From an uncultured Verrucomicrobiota bacterium (GTDB lineage: Bacteria; Verrucomicrobiota; Verrucomicrobiia; Chthoniobacterales; SZAS-18), in NCBI GenBank assembly GCA_937873255.1, contig CALMVM010000555.1:1-7326 (forward strand): a stretch of 7,326 nt of DNA, given 5' to 3'. The position numbers and the translations under genes are program-made. Every line of letters starts with the position of its first letter. The stretch's first letter is position 1. The notes beneath the pieces are model-generated. The model ran no database searches, was not told where the DNA came from, and was given only the letters and a program-made list of their open reading frames with translations. This document shows, one piece after another, positions 1 through 6,087 of the stretch.

Positions 1-1080
1 ATCCTGCTCGACCGCAAGGGCGACCTCGCCTGCTACGCCCGACCCGAGAGCTGGCAACCCCCGCCCGGCGACGACGCGGAGACCACGGCCCGGCGCGAAC
101 TTCTCCGCGCGCGGCTCGACGTGCGCCTCTACACGCCCGGCGCGTCCGGCGGCCGTCCGCTGGGGATTTCGCTTCTGCCGCGCGGCGCGGGTGCCTTGCC
201 CGGCCCCGAACGCGAGGCCGCCGCCCGCGCCGCCGCCGCCTCGCTCGGCGCGATGATGAACTACCGCACCGCCGCCACCGCCCCGCGCTTGGCCGTACTC
301 AGCCGCGCCATCGAAACGCTCGCCGAACTGGAGCCCGACGCCGAGATGACCGTGCCGCGCCTAGTCGATTTCATCGCCAGCGAGGACGACAGCCTCGTCA
401 ACGCCATCGGCCACCTGGAAACCAAGCTCTTCAAGAAGTTGCTGCAAGACTTGGCGACCTTCCAGGTGGTCAAAGGACACCTCCTGGCCCCGGGTGTCGA
501 GCGGGTGCAGGCCGAGCGGCTCTTCGGCGTGGGCGGGGACGATCCCGCGCCGCAGGGCCGGACGCGCCTGAGCATCATCAGCACGAAGGGGTTTGACGAC
601 ACGTCGGCCGCGCTGTTCTGGACCACGCAGTTCCTCCTGGAAGTCGGCCGCTTCGCCGCCAAGCGGCCGAGCGCGGAGTTGCAGGGTGTCGTGCTCTTCG
701 ACGAGGCGGACCTGTACCTGCCTGCCGTCGGCAAGCCCGTCACCAAAGAGCCAATGGAAAACACCCTGCGCCGTTGGCGTTCGGCGGGCTTGGGCGTGCT
801 GCTGTCCAGCCAGAGCCCGGGAGATTTCGACTACAAGTGCCGCGAGAACGTGCGCAACTGGTTCGTCGGCCGAGTCAAGGAAGACACGGCGCTGGCCAAG
901 ATGCGCCCGATGCTGCGCGAGGCCAAGACGGACATCGCCGCCAAGCTGCCCGGCCTGGAGGCAGGGCAATTCTTCCTGGTGCGCGAGGGCCAGGTGGAAA
1001 GCCTCGCCGCCGAACGCTCGCTCGTGCGGGCCGAGCAGTTGCCCGACGCCGAGATCCTGCGCCTGGCAGCCGGCGTTTGA
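1..1080 (+). CDS. HerA/DUF87-type P-loop ATPase, C-terminal part (5' end outside window)
   Basis: The frame is open from base 1 to a TGA at 1078-1080, giving 359 visible residues; the start and Walker A loop lie upstream. Visible residues 1-9 (ILLDRKGDL) match the D-x-K-G strand found after the P-loop in HerA/VirD4/FtsK-like ATPases. LSIISTKGFD (190-199) looks like a core strand. VVLFDEAD (230-237) is a clear Walker B with the acidic pair. LSSQSPGDFD (268-277) fits the sensor strand, and R291 in NWFVGRV could be the arginine finger. HerA-family proteins are hexameric DNA translocases or ATPases, known in DNA end processing and in several phage-defence systems. The adjoining DNA-methyltransferase remnant favours a defence role here, which is inference. 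The end of the protein may not be original, because the remnant begins directly after its stop. The class is well supported; the exact subfamily is not determined. Confidence 0.85.
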   Translation: MLLDRKGDLACYARPESWQPPPGDDAETTARRELLRARLDVRLYTPGASGGRPLGISLLPRGAGALPGPEREAAARAAAASLGAMMNYRTAATAPRLAVLSRAIETLAELEPDAEMTVPRLVDFIASEDDSLVNAIGHLETKLFKKLLQDLATFQVVKGHLLAPGVERVQAERLFGVGGDDPAPQGRTRLSIISTKGFDDTSAALFWTTQFLLEVGRFAAKRPSAELQGVVLFDEADLYLPAVGKPVTKEPMENTLRRWRSAGLGVLLSSQSPGDFDYKCRENVRNWFVGRVKEDTALAKMRPMLREAKTDIAAKLPGLEAGQFFLVREGQVESLAAERSLVRAEQLPDAEILRLAAGV

Positions 1081-1082
1081 GA

Positions 1083-1669
1083 AAGCGGCGGGCCATCATA
1101 GGGTTAGACCGGCAAGAGCTACCCGCATTTTCCCAATCCCGGAACTTCCGCTTCAAGCCGGAAGCCCTGCGCGAGGAACACAGACGCGACCGCCTGCGCC
1201 AGATCTGGACCGAACCGCTTGCGCTCGACCCAGCCAGGATCAGTGCCGAAGTCACATGCGAGATCGCCGGCTACCCGGCCGTACTGGCCACCTCGCTAGA
1301 AAAGGTCGGCCACTCCCCGCGCTTGGTAGCGGAGTTTCTCTCGCGCGGCCTCTTCTGCATGTTCGCCAAGGTATCGACTTCCTGCCCAAGGATGGTTTCC
1401 GTGGCCTGCTCGAATCGTTGCGCCGGTCGCCCGAGGGCATCATGCCCAAGCTACGCACACCCTTCGCGGAGATGCAGAGCGGCACCGATTTCGCCGTCAT
1501 CCTCAACAAGAAGCTGCTGCGCTTCAACGGTGGCTTGATCGAGGATGCGAGCATCCTGCCCGTCGGTGGGACACAGCTCGGCATCCTCATCAAGGCCGTC
1601 GCGATGCAGTGGAAGGACGTGGAGCCAGCCTTGCTTACGGCAATGTACAACCGCCGTGCGGTGCCAAAG
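1083..1669 (+). pseudogene. Remnant of an MmeI/Eco57I-like (type IIG/L) DNA methyltransferase, frameshifted and truncated at both ends
   Basis: Reading starts in frame 3 just after the ATPase stop and runs through RLRQIWTEPLALDPARI and VAEFLSRGLFCMFA. Near 1370 it switches to frame 2 and continues as GIDFLPKDGFRGLLESLRR, then LLRFNGGLIEDASILPV and DVEPALLTAMYNRRAVPK. In intact class I DNA methyltransferases of the MmeI/YeeA kind, the helical spacer before the catalytic domain has the order '..FLxRLLFCLFAEDxGLLP..', '..FNGGLFxDxxxLPL..', '..WSxIEPAIFGTLFERGLDP..'. The match to that order is clear across the frame change. A one-base loss near 1370 (or a longer loss not divisible by three) explains the shift. 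There is no start codon or N-terminal domain. Similarity stops near 1669, before the SAM-binding and NPPY motifs, so no enzyme can be made. Such proteins modify, and in type IIG/L also cut, DNA in restriction systems. The family call rests on remembered motifs, without an alignment. Confidence 0.72.
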
Positions 1670-1784
1670 GTAAGTGTTCCAACTACTCGGACGGACGAGC
1701 ATACCAGTCGTTTTCTGCACAAGCAGATGGCAGACCATTGGAAAAAAGCCATGGACTTTTGTCCACTTCTTTATCCACTTGCAC

Positions 1785-1819
1785 CTCTCAAGTGAGACGC
1801 GTTGGGTAACACTTGAGAG
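1785..1819. repeat. Perfect 10-bp inverted repeat, CTCTCAAGTG / CACTTGAGAG, 15-base spacer
   Basis: The left arm is 1785-1794 and the right arm is 1810-1819; they are exact reverse complements. The spacer is 1795-1809. No T tract follows the right arm, so a terminator is unlikely. The 7-mer CTTGAGA from the right arm occurs again at 1885-1891, next to the broken tRNA. A recombinase or regulator binding site is possible. The inverted repeat is seen directly; its role is unknown. Confidence 0.6.
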
Positions 1820-1878
1820 CCTCCGTGTGCCTTCTTCGTCCTCGCTCTCCTCTCTGAAGAGCATCCCAGATCATGTGA

Positions 1879-1900
1879 GGTATCCTTGAGAAAAAATACC
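1879..1900. repeat. Small inverted repeat GGTAT / ATACC abutting the tRNA breakpoint
   Basis: GGTAT at 1879-1883 pairs with ATACC at 1896-1900 around a 12-base loop that contains CTTGAGA and a run of six A. It ends exactly where tRNA similarity begins (1901). On the minus strand it replaces the T-arm that should follow the variable loop, and its loop lacks the GTTCRA sequence of a tRNA T-loop. With five pairs it could be chance. Confidence 0.35.
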
Positions 1901-1945
1901 CCTACTCGGTGTAAACGAGCCGCTCTACCACTGAGCTAACCGCCC
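1901..1945 (-). tRNA. 5'-half fragment of tRNA-Val (anticodon TAC), not functional
   Basis: Read on the minus strand from 1945, the sequence gives acceptor strand GGGCGGT, TA, D-stem GCTC, D-loop AGTGGTA, D-stem GAGC and G. It continues with anticodon stem GCTCG, loop TTTACAC and stem CGAGT (one G-T pair), then AGG of the variable loop. The anticodon is TAC (complement of 1911-1913), which reads the Val codon GTA. After AGG the match to tRNA-Val ends. There is no T-arm and no 3' acceptor strand complementary to GGGCGGT in the next ~80 bases, so this is about the first 60% of a tRNA gene. The arms that remain keep perfect or wobble pairing, so the break looks recent or sharply made rather than a slow decay. 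tRNA genes are frequent integration sites, so a recombination scar is likely. Confidence 0.88.
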
Positions 1946-2291
1946 GAAAGCGAAACAGCGCTACGCATTCAGCAGATAACTGCTCCCGCCTACTTTTCCC
2001 TCTTGCCCGGCCATTTTGTCCGTCCCATGCCCAAATTGCGATGGGGGTACTGGAGGAGATGGCGGGAACATTCGAGAAGGTTGGCGAACGCCTTTGCCGC
2101 CATACAACCAACAATAAATATTGTGCCCGAATCCCGATGAATTGCAAGGACGCCCGCCCGACCTCGGCTGCGGCCGTGACCGGGCGACCGCGCGCGGCTC
2201 GCGCTGCCTCCGTCTTGCAAAGGTTGGCCCGGATGTGCAATCTGGCCTCGAGCGTGATGGATCTATCCTCGTCCCGCTGGTCGCGCTCACG
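1946..2291. other. Intergenic region of 346 bp upstream of the FHA gene
   Basis: No recognisable gene is present. Frames on both strands stay open for up to ~200 codons because of high GC, but their translations are low-complexity and match no family I know. The only notable stretch is a short AT-rich patch around 2111-2122 that may be part of a promoter. The left end would have carried the promoter of the minus-strand tRNA-Val, but no convincing -35/-10 pair is visible there. Confidence 0.45.
2094..2122 (+). promoter_or_regulatory. Weak sigma-70-like promoter candidate for the FHA/pseudokinase gene
   Basis: TTGCCG at 2094-2099 and AATATT at 2117-2122 are separated by 17 bases, and each matches 4 of 6 consensus positions. 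The -10 lies in the only AT-rich patch of an otherwise GC-rich region. Transcription from here would leave a 5' leader of about 160 bases before the ATG at 2292. Chance is a real alternative. Confidence 0.22.
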
Positions 2292-3419
2292 ATGCCGAAG
2301 CTGATCCTCCAGTTATCCGACGGCGAAGAGCGTATCGTACCGTTACACACCGGCGAGGCATTCACGCTGGGCCGCGATGATCGCCACGCCATCGCCGTGA
2401 ATGAGCGCACGGTCTCACGCCGCCATGCCCGGCTGACCCGGCGTGAAGACGGCGCATGCTTCGTGGAAGACCTGCAATCGGCCAACGGGACGACGCTGAA
2501 CGGCGCGCCGGTTGCCCGGCCCGAACCGTTACAGGACGGTGACCGCCTGGGTTTTGGCAAGGTCGCGGCGATCTACCTCACCGAGGAGGCCACCCGGCCG
2601 CCCGTGCCGAAAGTCGATGTCGGGGATTTCTTCGCCGGCCGCTACCAACTGGAAAAATCTCTGGGCGAGACGGATGAATACGAGACCTTCCGTGCGACGG
2701 ACACGTCTGCCGCGGCCGGCCTGGTCGCCGTCACCGTTTTTCTCCCGGCGATCATTGCCGGCGGAGGTGGCTTCGACGATGTCAGGCAGCGATTTGCGCG
2801 GGTCCGCGCCGCCCCGCCGCATCCGGGTTTGGTGAGGCTGTTGGATTTCTCGCGCTGGCGGGGGAGCGAGTATCTGACCGCCGAATGGATCGAGGGACGC
2901 CCCCTGCTCGACCTGCTGCGGCGGCGCGGCGCGGTTCCATTGTCGGGCGCGCTGCGGCTGGCAAGTCAGGTGGCGGCGGTCACCGATCACGCCCGCGCGC
3001 ACGGATTGCCCACGCTGGACCTGGCTCCGCGCGCGGTGTTGATCGCCCCGGGCGAGTCGCTCTCGCCCGCAGCGTGGGAACAGACCCTCGACGCGCCCCC
3101 TGAGCACTGGCCCACCTTCACGCTGAAGATCACCCCCCGTTTCTTCGCGCCCGCCGTGAAAATGCCGTGGCCGCTGGGCGCCCTGCTGTGCGACCTGCTC
3201 GGCTACCCGCCGACCGGCCCCGGCACGTCGCCTCCGGCGCGCATCGCCTGTTTGGGCGAACGGGGGAACGCGATCCTGATGCGCAGATTCGCTCCCTGGT
3301 CCCGTGCGACTGGCGGCGACTCGTGCTTCGTGGCGGAATTGGCGGAGGCCGTCGGGCTTTCGGCCGTCACGTTTTCCGCGCATTCGCTCGATTCGCGCGA
3401 AACGCGCTTCGGGGCATAG
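2292..3419 (+). CDS. FHA domain fused to a catalytically inactive Ser/Thr-kinase fold (pseudokinase)
   Basis: This is a 375-residue cytosolic protein with no signal peptide or membrane segment. Residues 1-98 form an FHA domain that should bind phosphothreonine peptides: GR (27-28), SRRHA (42-46), SANGTTLNG (63-71) and DGDRLGFG (82-89). Residues 116-251 follow a kinase N-lobe and hinge: GRYQLEKSLGE (116-126), VAVTVF (145-150), HPGLVRLLDF (177-186), EYLTAEWIEG (193-202). The catalytic residues are lost. There is no glycine-rich loop, the VAVK lysine is T148, the HRDLKPxN loop reads TLDLAPRA (241-248; only D and P kept), and no DFG is visible. WPLGALLCDLLGYPP in the C-lobe matches the SLGALLYELLTG helix of true kinases, so the fold is probably kept but the C-lobe is shortened. 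The ATG at 2292 is chosen because the FHA strand begins there; it has no Shine-Dalgarno. A scaffold that reads phosphorylation by another kinase is the likely role. Confidence 0.82.
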   Translation: MPKLILQLSDGEERIVPLHTGEAFTLGRDDRHAIAVNERTVSRRHARLTRREDGACFVEDLQSANGTTLNGAPVARPEPLQDGDRLGFGKVAAIYLTEEATRPPVPKVDVGDFFAGRYQLEKSLGETDEYETFRATDTSAAAGLVAVTVFLPAIIAGGGGFDDVRQRFARVRAAPPHPGLVRLLDFSRWRGSEYLTAEWIEGRPLLDLLRRRGAVPLSGALRLASQVAAVTDHARAHGLPTLDLAPRAVLIAPGESLSPAAWEQTLDAPPEHWPTFTLKITPRFFAPAVKMPWPLGALLCDLLGYPPTGPGTSPPARIACLGERGNAILMRRFAPWSRATGGDSCFVAELAEAVGLSAVTFSAHSLDSRETRFGA

Positions 3420-3430
3420 GGAATCATCGA

Positions 3431-3444
3431 GTGACACGGGTCAC
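3431..3444. repeat. Palindrome GTGAC-ACGG-GTCAC after the pseudokinase gene
   Basis: Two exact 5-bp arms (3431-3435 and 3440-3444) flank a 4-base centre, 11 bases after the pseudokinase stop. No T tract follows, so it is a poor terminator. TGAC-N4-GTCA symmetry fits a dimeric regulator site upstream of the lipoprotein gene, which starts 60 bases later. The symmetry is seen; the function is a guess. Confidence 0.35.
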
Positions 3445-3485
3445 ACCTTCCACGCCACCACGCGGCTTGATCGACACAATGTTGT

Positions 3486-3502
3486 CGTGGTAAGAAACCA
3501 CG
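3486..3502 (+). promoter_or_regulatory. Hairpin CGTGGT-AAGAA-ACCACG immediately before the lipoprotein start codon
   Basis: Exact 6-bp arms (3486-3491, 3497-3502) enclose an AAGAA loop and end two bases before the ATG at 3505. In mRNA this stem would occupy the ribosome-binding region, with the only purine-rich stretch exposed in the loop. It could affect translation. The alternative is that it marks an operator in DNA. No protein or ligand can be named. Confidence 0.4.
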
Positions 3503-3504
3503 CG

Positions 3505-4635
3505 ATGTCGATGCACCACACCCACCCCGCCGGTCGGATCGAACCCCGGCCCGCGTGGGTGCGTCCCCTCCTGGTTGCCGGCATTCTCCTGAGCCTGTTC
3601 GCGTTGGCCGCCTGCAAGAAAAAGCCCGACGACGCCTCTACCGAGCAGGGGCCGGTCGAGCACATCGACGCCGAACAAAAAGCCGCCGCATCAAAGCTGC
3701 AACCGGCGAAGGACCCCGTCGACGAGGAAATTTACGCGTATCGCATCGAGGTGCGTCAGGCCTACAACAACCGTCGCTTCGACGACCTCGAAGCGCAGGC
3801 CAAGGAACTGCGCGCCTCCAAGCCCCTGTTCGGCAACGGCTCGTGGAAGATCGTGCAGTTCTACGCGGCGTTCGAGTGCCGCGACGAGGAGCCGGATTCC
3901 ATGTGGGAGTTGCACGACCGCATCCACAAGGACTGGATCGCCGCCAAGCCGACCTCGATCACCGCGCACGTCGCCTACGCGGGTTTCCAGATCGATTACG
4001 CCTGGAAAGCGAGGGGAACGACGTACGCCGACAAGGTCACGTCCGAAGGGTGGGCGTTGTTCGAGCACCGGCTCGCCGCCGCCCACGACGTGTTGGTGAA
4101 AGCCCGCGCCCTGCCCGAGAAGGACCCGGTGTGGTGGCTGAAGGCACTCCGGGTCGCGCTCGGCGCGGGCATGAGCAAGGCGCAGTACGATCAATTGCTG
4201 GCGGAAGCGGTGGCTTTCGAGCCGAAGTTCTGGGGGTACGACAATGCCCGCGCCTATTCGCTTTTGCCGCGCTGGTACGGCCAGGAGGGCGACTGGGAGG
4301 CGTACGCGGCCCACGCCGCCGCGCGTCCGGACGGACTCGGCCCGGAGAGTTACGCGCGGATCGTCATCTCGCTCCGGGCGTATTACGACAACGTGTTTCG
4401 TGACACGAAGGCGACGTGGCCGCAGACCCGCGAGGGCCTCGAACGGATGCGCGCCAAATACCCGGATTCGCTGGACATCCTGAGCGAGAGCGCGCTGCTG
4501 GCGACCATGGCGGAGGACCGGGCGCTCGCCAGGGAACTGTTCGAGCGGCTGGGCGACCGGTATCTGGCGAGCGTGTGGCGCAAACCGGAGCGGTTCGCGC
4601 ATTATCGTCACTGGGCCGAAACCGGCCAGTGGTAG
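3505..4635 (+). CDS. Probable lipoprotein with DUF4034-like helical repeat region
   Basis: The product is 376 residues. It begins with a signal peptide: basic and polar residues to R20, a hydrophobic core LLVAGILLSLFALAA (22-36), and lipobox L-A-A-C with acceptor Cys37, followed by KKK. It is therefore expected to be lipid-anchored outside the cytoplasmic membrane. A charged linker (38-75) leads to an all-helical, tryptophan- and tyrosine-rich region. This includes NNRRFDDLEAQAKELR (88-103), NGSWKIVQFY (111-120) and LLPRWYGQEGDWEAY (253-267), which resemble proteins annotated DUF4034 with TPR-like packing. No catalytic motif is visible; the molecular function of the family is unknown to me. 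The start at 3505 places a normal-length signal peptide; the open frame reaches further upstream but lacks sense there. ATG 3511 is an alternative start. It follows the pseudokinase gene by 85 bp on the same strand and may be cotranscribed. Confidence 0.8.
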   Translation: MSMHHTHPAGRIEPRPAWVRPLLVAGILLSLFALAACKKKPDDASTEQGPVEHIDAEQKAAASKLQPAKDPVDEEIYAYRIEVRQAYNNRRFDDLEAQAKELRASKPLFGNGSWKIVQFYAAFECRDEEPDSMWELHDRIHKDWIAAKPTSITAHVAYAGFQIDYAWKARGTTYADKVTSEGWALFEHRLAAAHDVLVKARALPEKDPVWWLKALRVALGAGMSKAQYDQLLAEAVAFEPKFWGYDNARAYSLLPRWYGQEGDWEAYAAHAAARPDGLGPESYARIVISLRAYYDNVFRDTKATWPQTREGLERMRAKYPDSLDILSESALLATMAEDRALARELFERLGDRYLASVWRKPERFAHYRHWAETGQW

Positions 4636-4899
4636 TCCGGCCTTGATCGGAGCGTGACGAACGTCCGCAACCTCACGGAGCGAAGTTTCGCAGGCGCAAG
4701 GTCTGGCTCACGGTCGGGATGGAAGCCGGTTTCAGATTTCGGAGATCGACGAGTCCGCTGCCCCTCGGAGGGGCGAGAGAACCGGGAGGAGCTTTCTTTT
4801 TCAAACCTCACGCAAACGGCGCGTGCAGCGACACAATTCGCTTGCGCCCGCCGGCCGTGCGGAGAGCGTAAGGACTCCGTTCCGATCCCTCGCGCTCCC
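4636..4899. other. Spacer of 264 bp between lipoprotein and acyl-CoA dehydrogenase genes
   Basis: The frame upstream of the dehydrogenase stays open here, but its translation is rich in Arg, Ser and Gly and shows no domain, so I treat the stretch as non-coding. It holds a near-palindrome GCGAAGTTTCGC (4680-4691), the GC hairpin at 4760-4774 and a T-rich run (4792-4801). AAGGA at 4870-4874 is too far (25 bases) from the GTG start to serve as its Shine-Dalgarno. The style of the translated sequence resembles dispersed intergenic repeats seen in some large-genome bacteria, which I cannot confirm from one copy. Confidence 0.4.
4760..4802 (+). terminator. Weak terminator candidate downstream of the lipoprotein gene
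   Basis: GCCCC (4760-4764) pairs with GGGGC (4770-4774) around TCGGA, extendable to seven symmetric pairs in DNA. A T-rich run (CTTTCTTTTTC) begins only at 4792, 17 bases after the stem. In a standard intrinsic terminator the T tract follows directly, so this is either a poor terminator or two unrelated signals. Confidence 0.25.
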
Positions 4900-6087
4900 G
4901 TGAATCCGCACTTCCCCGCCATCGACCTCACCGATCCCGGGAACCTGCTGGCCCGCGCGGCGGAGGTCGCCGAACGTTGCACCAACCATCTCGCCCGGCT
5001 CGACGGCCTGCCGGCCTCCCCGACCGACGGCGGCATGGGGACGGGTTTCCCGGTCGCGGAGTTTGGCTGGATCGCCGACGCCGGACTGCTCGCCAGCGCC
5101 CTGCCGCGCGAGCTCGGCGGCGCGGGTTTCCACGCCGGGGCGGGCACGACGCTGCCGCTCTTGCGACTGCTCAAGCACATCGGCCGGGGCAGCCTGCCGG
5201 CGGGGCGGATCTACGAGGGACACGTCAACGCTCTCCAGTTGATCGCGCTTTTCGGTTCGGACGAACAACTCGCGCGCGCGGCGGAGGACGTGCTCTCACA
5301 CCGGCGGATTTTCGGCGTCTGGAACGCGGAGGAGTCGGGCGGCATCCGCCTCGCGGAAATCGGCGGGGGGCGCGTCCGGCTGGAAGGCAGCAAGCTGTTT
5401 TGCTCGGGCGCGGGGCACGTTTCGCGTCCGATTGTCACCGGCCGACTGCCTGGCGGCGGTTGGCAGATGTGCCTCGTCCCCATGGACCGCATCGCCCCGA
5501 AGATCGACCACGCGTGGTGGCAGCCCGTGGGCATGGAAGCGACGGTCAGCGCCGCCGTGGATTTCACCGGGATCGAACTCGGCCCCGAAGACCTCATCGG
5601 ACCGCCGGACGCGTACTACCGCGACCCGTGGTTCAACGGCGGCGCGATCCGTTTCGCCTCCGTGCAGCTCGGCGGGGCGGAGGCGCTCTACGACGCCGCG
5701 CGTTTTTACCTGCAAAGGGCGGGCCGCACCGACCATCCCTCGCAACGCCTGCGCGCCTCGCAGATGGCGCTTTCCATCGAATCCGGCAACCTCTGGCTGC
5801 AAGGCGCGGCGGCAGCTTGGGAGCGTCCACCTGAGGAAAGCGACCTCATCGCCACCTACGCCGCCATGACTCGCACCGCCGTCGAGGAAATCAGCCAGAC
5901 GGTCATGCGCGAGGTCGAACGCACCGTTGGCGCGCGGGGCATGATGCGCCCCGCTCCCTTCGGCCGGATGGTGCGCGACCTGACGATGTACCTGCGCCAA
6001 CCCGCCCCCGACGCCGTCATCGAACGCATCGGCCGCCACGCCCTCGCGGACACCCGGCCCGCTAGCGCGATGTGGCAGGGAGAATGA
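4900..6087 (+). CDS. Acyl-CoA dehydrogenase-like flavoprotein
   Basis: The 395-residue length is normal for the family. The N-terminal helical domain includes PRELGGAGF (69-77) and GRIYEGHVNALQLIALFG (102-119). The middle barrel has FGVWNAEESGG (138-148) in place of the usual FALTEPxAGSD, then RLEGSKLFCSGAGHVSRPIV (160-179), the 'G-x-K-x-F-x-S-G-A' strand near the flavin. The C-terminal four-helix bundle includes RFASVQLGGAEALY and ends in RDLTMYLRQPAPD. Typical members use FAD to oxidise acyl-CoA thioesters at the alpha-beta bond. This one diverges at the substrate loop, and I cannot place the catalytic glutamate, so substrate and even redox activity are uncertain. GTG 4900 is preferred because family-like sequence begins there; it has no Shine-Dalgarno. 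It lies 105 bp before a NodS-like methyltransferase on the same strand, with a family 2 glycosyltransferase beyond. The stop codon lies inside a repeat element. Confidence 0.85.
   Translation: MNPHFPAIDLTDPGNLLARAAEVAERCTNHLARLDGLPASPTDGGMGTGFPVAEFGWIADAGLLASALPRELGGAGFHAGAGTTLPLLRLLKHIGRGSLPAGRIYEGHVNALQLIALFGSDEQLARAAEDVLSHRRIFGVWNAEESGGIRLAEIGGGRVRLEGSKLFCSGAGHVSRPIVTGRLPGGGWQMCLVPMDRIAPKIDHAWWQPVGMEATVSAAVDFTGIELGPEDLIGPPDAYYRDPWFNGGAIRFASVQLGGAEALYDAARFYLQRAGRTDHPSQRLRASQMALSIESGNLWLQGAAAAWERPPEESDLIATYAAMTRTAVEEISQTVMREVERTVGARGMMRPAPFGRMVRDLTMYLRQPAPDAVIERIGRHALADTRPASAMWQGE

Larger units (their letters stand above)
1670..1900. other. AT-richer non-coding junction segment between methyltransferase remnant and tRNA fragment
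   Basis: This stretch holds no reading frame that resembles a protein. Its composition is visibly more AT-rich than the flanking genes, with A and T runs near 1740-1775 and 1885-1898. The methyltransferase similarity ends at its left edge and the tRNA similarity begins at its right edge, so it lies exactly between two broken genes. It contains a 10-bp inverted repeat (1785-1819), two TCCACTT direct repeats (1762-1768 and 1774-1780), and a small hairpin at its right edge (1879-1900). It may be the end of a degraded mobile element, but no transposase or integrase piece is recognisable. Confidence 0.4.

Noticed and set aside
361..969. Long minus-strand open frames opposite the ATPase (and similar ones opposite the other large genes)
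   Set aside because: They are antisense shadows of high-GC coding sequence, with no domain-like content, while the plus strand carries clear ATPase motifs.
1759..1780. DnaA-box-like sequences TTGTCCACT and TTATCCACT
   Set aside because: The second matches 8 of 9 and the first 7 of 9 consensus positions, but there are only two, with no initiator gene, AT-rich unwinding block or iterons nearby; chance in an AT-richer patch is likely.
1902..2240. Minus-strand open frame ending in SSVVERLVYTE
   Set aside because: The ending is simply the translated tRNA-Val gene, a well-known artefact, and the rest resembles no protein family.
2121..2291. Earlier TTG start for the FHA/pseudokinase gene
   Set aside because: The 57 extra residues are low-complexity and precede the first FHA strand; the ATG at 2292 fits the domain boundary better.
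3304..3504. Upstream extension of the lipoprotein frame
   Set aside because: It overlaps the end of the pseudokinase gene and would bury the signal peptide 67 residues inside the protein.
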